Source: Linanthus parryae
Lineage: Eukaryota; Streptophyta; Magnoliopsida; Ericales; Polemoniaceae
Assembly: GCA_023055425.1 (NCBI GenBank)
Contig: JALGPY010000006.1
Coordinates: 71,146,127 to 71,210,126, forward strand
Length of the DNA: 64,000 nucleotides
Reading direction: 5' to 3'
In this document: piece after piece, positions 12,005 to 23,558 of the stretch
How positions within the stretch are numbered: the first letter of the stretch is position 1
Layout: each line of letters begins with the position of its first letter
Notes under the pieces: generated by a model
What the model was told of the DNA's origin: nothing
Databases searched by the model: none
The model's input: the letters and a program-made list of their open reading frames with translations, nothing else
Program-made: the position numbers and the translations under genes

Positions 12005-13764
12005 TGGGTTGGTTAGATAGAGAAGAACTAAGTAGGTGATGCAGTTAGTACTACTATTTTTGGCACTTGTAATACATGAGGCTAGGGAATATAGGTTGAA
12101 GGTGAAGGGTGAGGTGGTTATGAGATTTTGGTTCATTGTTTCTGCTATATGAAGTTGAAGTAAAATCGGAAAACCAATTATTGCGACTGCTTATGATTCC
12201 CGTTCTTTTTCTTTTATGGCATGGGAACACGAGTTGCATCCTTTGTATGTGCATTGGGTAAACTCAGCTCTAGTGTAGAAATTTGCAAACTACAACGTAA
12301 ACCAGTTTGAGAGAAATCTGGATTCACAGATAAGGCTAGCTAATACGCAGCTATCTGATTTCTCAAAGTTTTGTACTCAATGGTTTTTGACAGTGCTCGA
12401 AAACTTAAAGCGTGGATGCCAGACAAACTCAACTGCATCCCAAGTCATGTTTATGATTCTTAACACAACATTGTCGTGCAACAGTGCATGTATCTAAGCC
12501 GGAGATTACTTACATTTTTTGCGTGGCTTTGGGTGACTATGAGTGAAGATTCAGATATCACTAACGACCTGCACTCCTCGAGAAAGTTCCATGATAGAGT
12601 GAAATGTCACCTCTACAAATCAAGAAGCTCCCATGAAAAAGTCCAGTGTCACATCTACAATTTATCGAGTCTGAAATATGTCACTTCTAAAATCCCAACC
12701 GGTGGATGGCATTTAGAATATAAACAATGGACTTAACAACACTTGCATGTGTGTGTAGTTGTATTATGCATTTATTTTCACATGATACTGCTGAATATGA
12801 ACAAGACATTCAGTTTCTGTGGTAATCAAATTTTTCAAAACAAATACACTCTCAACTCCTCGAACAAAGATATTCACTTCTACATTTAAGGTTTTTTCAT
12901 CTACTTATCTTTGTAAAGGTCTAAAACACCTACAATTTCGTGTTTCTACTAGTATTGAAATCACATTTAGGTAACCGAAACTCTGAACACGATGCCCACC
13001 CTAACTCCTAACAGTCCGACATGTTAGGAACTAACACGCCAAATAAACTCATATTGATTCCATTGTAGTGGATTGTTGGTTATTGGTGAAGTCCCGTGAG
13101 ATTTTTTTTTGACACAAACCACTATTTACATATTGTTACCACAGAAACAGAGTATGTCAAACAAACCAGAAACGTATATAAATGAGGCGTGTGCCTTTTA
13201 CAAACAGTCGTGGAGTATTGGGAACCCAACTTATCTCTCATGGTTACAATAGCGACAACACGAAGAAGAGACAACACGAAGAAGAGACACGTACGTGATA
13301 TTCAGACAACCAAAAGAAGAAGGCCCTGTCATGGCTATTGGGGAACCATTATGAGATGTTCCGTGCTGTTATTATCCAACCCGGAACAAAGAACAACATA
13401 GAACAAATAACATATACCTTAACACGGAGTGTTTTGTCTTTGAAGCTTCCTATTTTTATGTGATTTTTGGCCGGCAATAGTGAGAGTTAGCCTGCACTCT
13501 TCTTAAGAGAACAAAATTTTAGAGGAAGAAGGGAAGAGGATTGGCTATTCTATTTTGATGACGTGAGACTCACAACTGTTACTTTTTTAAGTGCGCATTG
13601 CATAAAACCTGCAAATCATACTAGAGAACTAAACAACTCTTACAAAATCTGGACTGAGAGGCTCGCGGCTAAGAAAGCCAATAGGTGACCACTGAATTTT
13701 CTCAAATTTCGACCTCTAGGAAAATATTTTATTTTACCTGATTTGTAAGTTATACCTCTCCTTG
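12005..13764. other. HSP90 3' UTR and intergenic DNA
   Basis: The first 150-250 bp after the HSP90 stop are probably 3' UTR. The remainder is AT-rich with no open frame that resembles a protein, no RNA gene and no clear transposon ends. Confidence 0.5.
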
Positions 13765-13778
13765 GACCATAATAAAGA

Positions 13779-13818
13779 TTTTTTCTTTTTCTTTTTCTTT
13801 TTTTTTTTTTTGATAAGC
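13779..13818 (-). mobile_element. Very short poly-T insertion with target duplication (truncated retroposon tail)
   Basis: The 14-bp word GACCATAATAAAGA occurs at 13765-13778 and again at 13819-13832. Between them is only a T-rich tract ending TTGATAAGC. On the minus strand this reads GCTTATC followed by poly-A, the look of a plant LINE or SINE 3' tail. Direct repeats around a poly-A tail are the hallmark of target-primed reverse transcription, so this looks like an extremely 5'-truncated insertion on the minus strand. A slippage duplication is the alternative. Confidence 0.5.
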
Positions 13819-14067
13819 GACCATAATAAAGACTTGAAATCTCCTTGTATGTTCTCTTGTTGCTAACTTCCTGCAAAGCATGAGAGCAACACTACTATAT
13901 ACCAAAAAAAGTAATACTAGTAAAACCCAAAAGTTGCTCAATTGAAATTGTCAAAACTAGATGGAAACTTCAACCATTCAGTCCAAAACACCAACTTTAT
14001 TTATAAAAAAAAAACAAAATTCAACATATAAGACATGACAAGTGGCCAAAATCCTATTTCCTTCTGT

Positions 14068-14074
14068 TATAAAG
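14068..14074 (+). promoter_or_regulatory. Likely TATA box of the SAM/peroxiredoxin-like gene
   Basis: TATAAAG lies 52 bp before the ATG at 14126. Transcription would start about 25-30 bp downstream and give a leader of only about 25 bases. No other TATA candidate is closer. Confidence 0.45.
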
Positions 14075-14125
14075 CTAGTCTAATTTGGACAAAAAATTGT
14101 ATTGCTTCCAATTCTTAAAGCAGAC

Positions 14126-15892
14126 ATGGCTTCTTTTTCCATGGAAGATTATGTAGGAAATGGAACCCTCAAAGAACTTCTCCCAAAACTGCTTGAAGAA
14201 GGCTGGGACGACGTACCGACCTTAAAGATCATGAACTCAGAAGACATGGCTGCCATAGGCTTAACTCAACACCAAAAGGTTGGTCTCTTCATCATCATCA
14301 TCATACTATGATTCTTTCCTGGTATTTCTCAAAAAGAATAAAGAAAGTTTTAAGGATTTGTCATCTGATTGCAGGGTTGTAACCTTTTTTTTGACATGTT
14401 TTTGTCACCCAGGATGCCCTAGAGATCAGGTCATACCTACACGACCGCGCTCTGATGACATACGGAGACGCCCTAGAGGCCTCAGGGAAGTGCCTGCCCG
14501 AGCTCCTCGGCCTAAGCAGCGCTGACCTAGCATCCAGTTTTGGTATGAAGAGAGGCCACATCGCGCGTTTCATGGACCGTTCCACTACCTGTGCATCAGT
14601 CCCTTTGCCTGTCCCTTTAAGGAGGAAAAAAACCACCACCGTCCTCCTTAGCCAGCCTTCAGGAAACAATAGCCTCTACAAGACTGAGTCAGGTTCTTCT
14701 ATCAAGTCAACATCACTTGCTAGGACAAATACTAGTAGCAGCGATGCATCGATTGAGCGGTCAATAGCCGATTTGAAGATCAGAGAAGGGCATGTCTTTA
14801 AAGGGATCGTGGCTTCAGGTCCCGCGGAGGCCAGAGCGTGCGGATGCGTCCAGCCTCCTGAAGTGGTTGAAGATGTTGCACCGTATTCCGCGATTGAGAG
14901 CATTTCTGTTCAGAAACTGACTCCTGAGTATAAGATCGGGATGGAACGGTTGGTGAAGTCGAAGGCACCGCCCATGAAGGCTTCGGAGCTCTGGCGCGAT
15001 AAACCAGCTGTGATTCTCTGCATCAGACGTCCCGGGTAAAAATATTTTTTATTTTTAAATATGAAAAACGTGATGATGAACATCAACTGACAGTTTGTGC
15101 ACATTTGAAACAGGTGCATCATGTGCAGAGCCGAGGCTCACCAGCTCTACGCGAAAAAGCCCATTTTTGATGCACTTGGTATTCAGTTGTTTGCAGTTCT
15201 CCATGAACACATAGAAGCCGAGGTAATTATATTGTCAAGCTTCTTCGTCCTTGAAATAGCGTGTTGGGTATACTTAGTCCATAATTTTGATGCCTTCAAC
15301 TCTGACACTGATTCTGCGTTCTGACCGAAACTGCTTTCCTTAATTCAACCATATGTATATTTCACGAACTTTTTCCCTTTCTCGACAGCACATTTATATG
15401 ATGATCTAACTAGCGATGTTTGATGTGGGAAATGGCCAGGTAAAAGATTTCTGGCCTAGGTATTGGGGCGGAGTGGTGCTCTACGACAAGAGTATGGACT
15501 TCTTCAAATGTCTGGGTGGAGGGAAGCTACTCAAGGACAAGTTCTTTTCAGGATTTCTGCTCAACCCACGAGCGATTGCAAACTATAAGCGTTCAAAAGC
15601 AATGGGAATGGACAATAATTTCAAGGGTGAAGGTGAAATAAAAGGGGGACTCTTCATAGTTGGCCAAGGAAAGGGTGGTATAGCCTACCAGTTCATTGAG
15701 AGGAATTTCGGTGACTGGGCTCCTCTGGCTGAAGTCATCGAAATCTGTTCCCGATTGCAGCAGGTAACTCCAGTCCTATTCTGCGGGTTTTCTCAAAATT
15801 TTACTCGATTATTTTTTAATCTTCCGTTTTTTATGCAGAATCACCAGCGTAGCAGAGAGGATTCTTTGAGAACATCATCAGAGTACAAATGA
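14126..15892 (+). CDS. SAM-domain protein fused to a peroxiredoxin-like 2 (FAM213/AhpC-TSA type) domain
   Basis: Exons: 14126-14278, 14413-15035, 15114-15222, 15440-15763, 15839-15892, joining in frame to 420 aa. Residues about 5-66 (MEDYVGNGTLKELLPKL..AIGLTQHQKDALEI) fit a SAM helix bundle. Residues about 70-110 (CLPELLGLSSADLASSFGM) look like a second, shorter one, split from the first by intron 1. About 115-200 is a Ser/Thr-rich linker. From about 225 to 400 the protein follows the FAM213 / peroxiredoxin-like 2 pattern: RRPGCIMCRAEA, LFAVLHEHIEAEVKDFWP, and GGLFIVGQGKGGI. The thiols are C260 and C263. Family members are thioredoxin-fold redox proteins; the SAM part would give self-association or partner binding. 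No transit peptide or membrane helix is evident, so cytosol or nucleus is likely. Substrate and partners are unknown. The start is the ATG just before the SAM region. The domain match is strong; the function is inferred. Confidence 0.88.
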
Positions 15893-17294
15893 GGATGGAT
15901 GAGATGGTTATTGAACCAGAATGAAGAATAAGATTGGGACCTGTTACTCTCAAGTTTGGAATTTTCAAGATAAATTTTGTTTCTTTCCACATTGGTTGTG
16001 ATGTTCTCATTTACTATTTAGTGTTCCACATATGATTTTATGAATTTAAGTTCTTTTGGCATGTGTAAATCTCCTGTATTATTGAGTGTATTCTTGTTGT
16101 GATAAATGTTGAAATAAACAGGATTTAACATTCATCCCTCTTAAATCATACATAAATACATACATGGGTTACGACTTCTTCCAAGCACCTGGTATTAGGT
16201 CACCTAATTCTGAATTTTTCTCCCAACATAGAGCATTTTTTTTTTTTTTTTTGAGATCATACATAGAGCATTATTTGAAAGCTCTGTTACATGACTCCAG
16301 AAATTTAAATTTTATTTTTCTTTTTTTTTGAGGGAAAATTTCAACTCTACTATGTCATCGAATTCTAAAATAATACCTTTTTTTTCACTTCAATACAATT
16401 CTTTCTGGCTTAGGGTCTTTATTCGTTTTGAAAATTATTCTGAGACCCAAGTCAAAATCCAGGAAGACAGTTTTGCATTCATCTTAATCTTATATGTATG
16501 CTGTGGTGGCATAGCCACACTAAGCGTTTTCTGGGAAATGTATTCTGAATTTGGTGGACTAAACAGCCCAGGATTATGCCGAATCTGGTATGAAAAACCA
16601 CCGCACCAGAAGCAGAAACTTCACACCGACAAAAACCACCCACATACCGGCCTATAAATAATGTTAGGGGTCCAAGTCCGTTCAAGCGTGGGATTTTCTG
16701 ATGAAAAAAAGATTATCAACTCTGTAATGTATTGAGAAGTGGAATACATCTTTTTTTTTTTTTTTTTTTTTTTTTTTATATATATGGTAAGAAACACCGG
16801 AAATATAACGTCTGGGAACATATATGAAGAAACATGAAAACACTGAAACTTCATTCCTCAAAATTACAATTAAATCATATATGGCTTACATCTTCTTCTC
16901 CCATCTTAAGTTAGTATTTCTCATATGGCACAAACATTGCTCTCCTACAAACCCAACAACAACAAAAAACAACCTCCTTCAGCTGCTTCTACGCGTCATT
17001 TCATTTGACGCGTGTAACAATACAAGAAAAGATCAATATAACCTCTTTTATCTCCCAGCAACAAGAGCATACATGGGAGAGCAAGCTGAAAGACCAAATT
17101 AAAGAAAAAGGACCTGGAGTACCGTTATGCCATCCCCAATCCTCTTTTTTTTTCCTAGGAAAATCCTTGGTCTTGGAAATATAATCAGGGCTCAGGTTTT
17201 GGTTGCCCCTGAAGCAAAGACCCTGCACCATGAAAGAGAGTAGCGAGGTTATAGTCTTCTCTCAATGTGTGTTTTGAAGGTTTGGTATATAGAA
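15893..17294. other. Convergent intergenic region with 3' UTRs
   Basis: This lies between two convergent genes. The left 200 or so bases are probably the 3' UTR of the SAM/peroxiredoxin-like gene, and the right part (to about 16.9 kb) probably the bHLH 3' UTR. In between are several long T runs (16236-16252, 16320-16329, and 27 T at 16751-16777) and no gene-like frame. Confidence 0.5.
16238..16260 (-). mobile_element. Minimal poly-T insertion with 12-bp target duplication
   Basis: The 12-bp word ACATAGAGCATT occurs exactly at 16226-16237 and 16261-16272. Only a run of T followed by GAGATCAT lies between. On the minus strand this is ATGATCTC plus poly-A, like the last bases of a LINE or SINE. 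It is read as a tail-only retroposon insertion on the minus strand. Confidence 0.5.
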
Positions 17295-20147
17295 CTAAAT
17301 TTTTTTACCGTTAATATCCTGGCTTTCCGGTGGCGCATTGAAGCCCATTTGGATTACGTTGTGAAGCTCATCCTCTCCCCACATGTTTGGTACCTGTATG
17401 AAAATATGTTACTAATGGAGCTACATTGGAATACCTGAATTTCAGTGGAATTTTAACAAACCCAAGTGTTGGCCCAAGGACCCTCTATGTGAAGGAGGTC
17501 TTGGGATCAACTTCTCATTTGATATGCAGTTTTTTCAAGAAACATTCTCTTGCATGTATCAGCACTTGCAAAACAAGACTCCTTTAGATCTTTATATGGG
17601 GTGAGTTTGGTATGATTTATTTGCACCTTGTGTATTTTTGTGAAGGTATTAGTGAAAACATGTGAACTCAGACAGGGCATTTGTGTGTTTGTTAAAGGGT
17701 ATTTTTGGTCCGAAGTCGTAATAATAGGGGTAAAAGTGTGATTTTGAAAAATTCAGGGGTTTAATTGCCACTCCCTGCCCCTGAGTAGCTCCGCCACTGT
17801 ATGGTATAGGTGAGGTTTATCATAATTTTAAAGCAGCTCCTCAATTAGCGATCCATAACAATGGGAAATGAACATGTATATTTCAGCCAATAAAGCATAT
17901 CATAAAACGCCATGAACAAGGACCATTCAAGTACAAGACAGAAGATAATAATATTATGTTTTCCCCGATCTACCTGAGAAGTGGCCTCTTTGTAGCCTCC
18001 GCTGATAGCCATCATTTGGGAATTAATGGACCTTCGCAAAGCATCTGCAGTTGACATACCAGGAAGACCTGTCTGGATCATCCCTGGTTGGGATGGGTGC
18101 AGAGAAGGAAAGGGCATAGTCATATCATGTGGAAACCCTAGTTTCGACGAAGGACCTGCTCGTGACTGCAGAATCTGAGGAAAAACTGTTAGAAACAAGC
18201 TACGATTTTTCCTTCAAAGATTGCAATGACGATGTGCATGATCACTTACCTCTTTTGTAAGAAGCCCATCAATGTTAAAGTCAAGTTGTGGATTTACTGT
18301 TGCAAGCTTCATGGACAGAAACTGAATAACAAATAACATACAAACTCTCGTCATATGCTCAAGGTAACAACAGTTATAGAATGCCAAACTGACGATAATT
18401 TATTCCCATAAAACAAATTGAGAACATCTTGTCTATGATTCTTTCCTCGTAAGGTTTTAAGGGAAAAAACATTTTCCGGGAGAACATATAGTTGAAACTT
18501 GGAAGCAGTTTCATAGTTCTATATAAACTGTTCTGAGCTCAAGGCCCTTTACATAAGAACACAATCCATGTTGTACAAATAGCCAATGAAGCAACCTAAG
18601 TTTGAGATCTGAACAAAGAGAATTCAACTAGCATACCTCAACTTGTCTTTGTAGGGATTGCACATAATTAATGATCTCGTCAAGCATTACTGCCTTGCCT
18701 GTGACCTACAAAAAGAACTTTTACTCTTATAAAAAGAAGTAAATTACTTGGGGTGGTCATATAATACAGAGCATTCAACTCCATCACTCAAAAAAGGTCA
18801 CAAACTGACCTTGCTGCAACCAGGAACAAGGTCCTGAAGAAACTTCATCCTTTCGCTGATCTTTTCTCGTCTAATCTGCCATCCAAAATAATGAACTAAA
18901 ACAAACGTTCAAGTAGTGTTGGTTTAATAGAAACAACACCGGACAAGAGCCTTACTCTTTCTGCTAGACTGTGGCTGTTTGTTGCTTGTCCTCTCCGTGC
19001 TCTAATATGTATGTAATCTTCTTTTGGTGAGCCTGAAGCAGACCCTTGTTTGCTTTGTTTTTCATTAGCTTTGTTAGTTGCTGAAGGCGGATTTTGATCA
19101 TTCTTCTGTTGCATTTCAGATTTATTCTTGGCGGTTTCACCAGGTGTTTGTGAGGTTTCCTTATCATTATCAGCTTCATCATCCTACATCACAAGAAACA
19201 AAATTAAATCTACAAGAATAGACATCTCAATGACCTCTTCCAATACATCTGAATATGTAATGCAATGGCAAATAGGGTTCTACCTGTCCATTTCTTTTCC
19301 TTTTCTTCAAGGCAAGTGCTTTTGAAGAAGATGGCTCCTCTCTTCCACCACCACCACCACCGCTGAATTCGGCTTCATCAGACTCATCAACACCTGCTCC
19401 ACTTTTTGCTTCATTTAGTGACTGCAAAACGCTTTCGCTCTTCCTGTCATTCTTAAGTGGGCTTCCTTCATTATTAGCCCCCAAATCAGCAGAACAAGAA
19501 ACACCTTTTGAAGATTCAGCAATGTTCATCTCATTTTTCTGGGATTGTCCACCAGTTGCTGCATATTTCAACCCATATACCTCCTGTGCTTGCTGTTGCT
19601 GCATCATCACAGCAGCACCCTTATTGAGGTAAGGACTCATAGATTCAGGTATACCAAAAGGGCTCATCCCACCAGAAAAACCCCCTCCACCAAAGCAAGA
19701 GAACCTCGCCGCCCGCTCAATGAAACCCGAATCAGCCGGAAATTGAGACAAGCTCTGAGGAAGCATACCGGAGACAGGTGGTAAAAGCGTCCCTCCTTTC
19801 ACCAATGAATTTGGTGGGATCCAACCCATGTCAAGTGCTGTCTGAATACCACTTAAAGGACCTTTTCTAACTCCCACCAATGTGTTTGAAGTACTTGCAT
19901 TGTTCATGTCACAGAAACCTAAGTTGCTTGTAGGACGGTCCCAAACTGTAGGGCAAAATGAGTCCAACATTGGGGCAGAGGAACAAGAAGAAGACTCCAA
20001 GGGATTGACTGCAGGGTTGGATCCCATGGATGGATTGGCGAAATTGGATCCACCGCCACCAAAGTGCCAGTCTGAAGACATATTAGCTACTACTTGGTAG
20101 TTTTCATTCCCTTTCTCTTGCTGGAAATTGTTGTCCTTGCTATCCAT
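17295..20147 (-). CDS. bHLH transcription factor, bHLH49/62/74/78-like
   Basis: Exons, 5' to 3' on the minus strand: 20147-19284, 19183-18956, 18875-18810, 18705-18637, 18321-18250, 18174-17974, 17393-17295; 532 aa, all in frame. The N-terminus has [27 protein letters not shown] and [14 protein letters not shown], blocks typical of the Arabidopsis bHLH49 group. Before the bHLH are a Gly run and a basic KKRKRN stretch, a likely nuclear signal. The bHLH spans about 353-409; H359, E363 and R367 are the G-box (CACGTG) contact set. Helix 2 ends [16 protein letters not shown]. Relatives act in the nucleus to promote cell elongation and flowering-related transcription (bHLH49 is known as ACE1); that role here is inference. 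The C-terminal exon ends in the group's conserved LHNVIQMGF region. Splitting of the bHLH over three small exons is normal for this family. Confidence 0.93.
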
Positions 20148-21050
20148 CTCTATGCCACAACAAGAACTCAGGTACTCAAAGGTTTTCTTTGAAGTATCAC
20201 ACTAGAAAAATGGAAGACCCAAAAGCTCTATCTAACTGCTCAATATCTTCAACTAAGATCAAACACCACCTAAAAAAATTGGATTAGAAAAATAATCATA
20301 AAGAAGCATATCATATCTGAACCCAGAACAATGACAGTAGCTTGGCTTCTATAAAAGGTTCCAATGCAAGCATTTAAAGAAATTTGCTACAACTAGTCAT
20401 TGAAGAAAGTAGCCAACAATAGAAATCATAGGAATGACCCACAAAAAATTCATGACAGTCTACAACAACAAGAAGCTATAGCCTATTTCCGAAAGATACC
20501 ACCACAGAAACTGTTGCAGAGACCCAATCAAATTACCAAAGGGGCACAGACTCCCAGTGACAAGGAAAACACAAACCCAATTCAGAAAAAGAAAGAGCAG
20601 TCATAAAAGTGCCCAGAAGCAATTAATTTCAAAGCATTGATTTCAGCATCATAAATGAGAAAGATGAAAACCCTAGTCAGGGCTGAAGCAGATAGAGATG
20701 AGACCTAAACTAGAAAAAAGTGAGAAAGATAACCATTTCAGAATCTGTTCCACTTTTGGTACTCTGCCCACCATTTGGGGGTAGCTTTTTCACTCATGGG
20801 TAGAAAACTTTTATCGAACCACCCCTCTTCTCTGTGTTGGCTCATTCAAAGTGGGATTTCTACTGTCGAAGAAATTAAGTGGTTCTCCGAGAAACCAGCC
20901 ATGAAATTGGAGGTGGGTCGAGAGAGAAACAGATCAAGAACCAGCACAGTAGAGAGGATTTAAGAGAGAGAGAGAGTGAAGAAGAAGAATGGGGGGTTTG
21001 AAAGAAAGAAGCGAAAGGAAAGATTAAAAGCAAAGGTCCTGCATTTATAC
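20148..21050 (-). promoter_or_regulatory. bHLH 5' UTR (probably with an intron) and core promoter
   Basis: On the minus strand TATAAAT lies at 21044-21050. About 30 bp downstream begins a CT-rich leader (CTCTCTCTCTCT near 20965), typical of plant 5' UTRs. The distance from there to the ATG at 20147 is over 800 bp with no coding frame, so one or more 5' UTR introns are likely. I did not fix the splice sites. Confidence 0.45.
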
Positions 21051-21828
21051 CCACGCTTGCATAAAAAAGAGAGCTATTGATGATTAACCACCGCCACTGC
21101 TACTGTAAAATATACGTACACAAACAGTCTCTCTTCTCAGTCAATACACACTCTCTCAAACACAAAGATATATATAAACAAATTGATCAGACGGCCTACC
21201 GAATCTCCTTTTGCTGGCTGAAATGAATAATTGCATACAAGCCCCTAGCTCCTCCAATTAACTTTAAGGCATGTCTACTTGTGTTTAGGCCTGGCCATCG
21301 GCCCGGTGGCCCGACCAACCCAGCTCAGTGTGGGTGGGTTTGGGTTCGGGATATTTCAGCCCAGTACGGGCTTGGGCCAACAAAACGAGCCTGAACCATG
21401 GATGGGTTGGGATTGAGTTCGACCTCCTCAGCCAAAGACCCAACCCAACCCCGGTGACGTAATAAATAATTAAATATTTAATAATATACATATTGTACGG
21501 GATTATACATGTTTTGAATAGTTTTACTTTTACAAATGTGTAATTTTGTAGTTTTTACTAACACATAGAGTGGGTATTGAATTGTCATGAAACGATATGT
21601 ACTATCGCTTCAATCTCATATATATACAAGTTACAAATCATGCAAACCTAATTCATCTTCTCTTGGATACGATTCTAAGAATCGAAGTACAAATCAACGA
21701 TGGTCTGACCTTCCTCGCCTCAGTTATCAGGTAAGACCCTCGACATCTCTTCTTCCTCGTCGCACTTTCAGTCGCCGCAGTCACCAATTAAACCTTAATT
21801 AAATGCATGATTAATTTCAATCATATTT

Positions 21829-21929
21829 GTATTTTTTTAGAGAGAATGTTTTGTCGTCAATCGGGTTTGAACCCGTGACCTCATGCAGGGGCTTCCAATG
21901 CTCTACCACTTGAGCTACCACCATAGCTG
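21829..21929 (-). mobile_element. Short tRNA-derived SINE-like retroposon (about 100 bp)
   Basis: On the minus strand it starts near a tRNA-like head: TAGCTCAAGTGGTAGAGC is a good A box and GGTTCAAACCC a good B box. After the T-arm region comes a short tail, ACATTCTCTCTAAAAAAATAC. The 11-bp word CAATCATATTT flanks it at 21818-21828 and 21930-21940. The bases where an anticodon stem should be do not pair, so it is not a working tRNA. Head, A-rich end and direct repeats together fit a minimal SINE or a retroposed tRNA. Confidence 0.7.
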
Positions 21930-22130
21930 CAATCATATTTTTATTTAACGCACTACTAAGTAAATTTTTTAATATTTAATATTATTATTTTAAATAAATA
22001 TTGAAATTATTTTGGCCCACGGGTTGAGTCGGGTTTAGGGTTATTTTCAAATGGTTCAGGCTTGGTTCGAGTGTTGGCCCGGACGATGGGTTGGGTTAGG
22101 CCTGGGTTCCTGTTTTTAAAACAGTGGTCC

Positions 22131-23558
22131 TGTGACGCCCCGGAACACATGGGTCAATTTAGGATAAAATAGTGACCATTATAAACCGACGCGACGATTC
22201 AATTGGCACCACATGCGAATCAACACCACGGGTACCAAAAGAAAGACTCGTCAAACCGGTACCATCTCAGCCACTAGCTCAAGTATCAAATACAATATCG
22301 TATTTCAATAAAAACTTATTCATTTACTTCATAATGTTGATAGAGCGGTACGTGACACTCTGTTTAAAAAGTTACATTTATACACAAGTGATAACAAATA
22401 AACGATTACAATAATCATAAAATATGTCTCCATCAATAAGCTATCTCAGCGATCTACTGTCAGATCCGTCCACCATAACCTGCAAGACTGCTAGGGGGTG
22501 AGCTCGCGCCCAGTAGGTCGTTCACCGCGACAGTAGGGTGAAATGCAATAAACAATATAATTATAGCAGGTTACACGTAATATCACATATCACGTAATAA
22601 TCACATAGCACACAATGGCATACGAAGTGACAATAACAAGAATATATGGATCGACATATATTTAACACGAAGCATGTTGATATACCATAAGCGATAATAA
22701 TATTGTAAACTGCATAACCCCTACCTCAATAATAGCACCTAATAACGACTTTGAGATAATAACAACACCTCCAAGTATACAGTAACACCAGTATCTCTCT
22801 CTCACTTATCAATAACTAACTCGAGTCTGGAATGAGAAATAACTATAACACTGGACCCTATTTATAGAAGTAGTCGACCAATCACGTCGCGATGTGTCAT
22901 AGGGACACGTCGAAGGCATGCACGGAAGGATTGGTTAGGACGCGACACATGTCAGACACATTTCGCACGCACAGAGAGAGGGTGCCACACGATGACACAA
23001 AACAATGTTATGTGTCAGAAGCATCTGACTTGCAGTAGGACACGTGTCAGACATGTGACGAAAGCTGCCACACTGCAACACGCAGCAGGGGCGTGTGTCA
23101 AGAATCTGGGACATGGGCTAAGACAGTGATAAGTGTCACCTTACGTGTCCCCTGGTACATACTTACACCCATAAAATCTATACACACTCTATAATATCTG
23201 TCATTATGTAATAATCATGATTAATTAAGTTAATTAACACTTAAACCTTTGATTAGTGCTAATTATTCCCTAAATATTTTTATCTTTAATTTAACAATTA
23301 AAGAAGATATTAAGACTTCTGGTGTATTTCTGGACGAGCTTAACTATTATAGTTTCACTATTATGATTTCATCTATCAGGATACTAGATAACATAAAATT
23401 CACTAAAGTAATATAGGCTTCAGAAACATAAACACTACACAATGAAATGACTAGACTACATACAATAGCAATTAAGCATACTAAAAAGTTATGTGAAAAA
23501 CACATATTCATAGTAAATACAAGTATTTCACACTTTCTAAAAAATCAGGGATATTACA
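22131..23558 (+). mobile_element. Solo LTR (probably Ty3/gypsy)
   Basis: The 1428-bp segment starts TGTGACGCCCC and ends GGGATATTACA, giving the TG..CA borders common in plant gypsy LTRs. It is flanked by GGTCC (22126-22130) and GGCCC (23559-23563), a 5-bp target duplication with one change. There is no primer site, polypurine tract or coding sequence beside it, so it is a solo LTR left by recombination. Many CACGTG/GTGTCA-like words occur inside. The gypsy assignment rests on the termini only. Confidence 0.6.

Noticed and set aside
13640..13941. Lysine-rich minus-strand frames
   Set aside because: The lysines come from the poly-T/CTTTTT tract of a small insertion. No protein-like sequence beyond it.
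21853..21924. Possible functional tRNA gene on the minus strand
   Set aside because: A and B boxes are good, but the bases for the anticodon stem do not pair. It is flanked by direct repeats with an A-rich end, so it was called a SINE-like retroposon.
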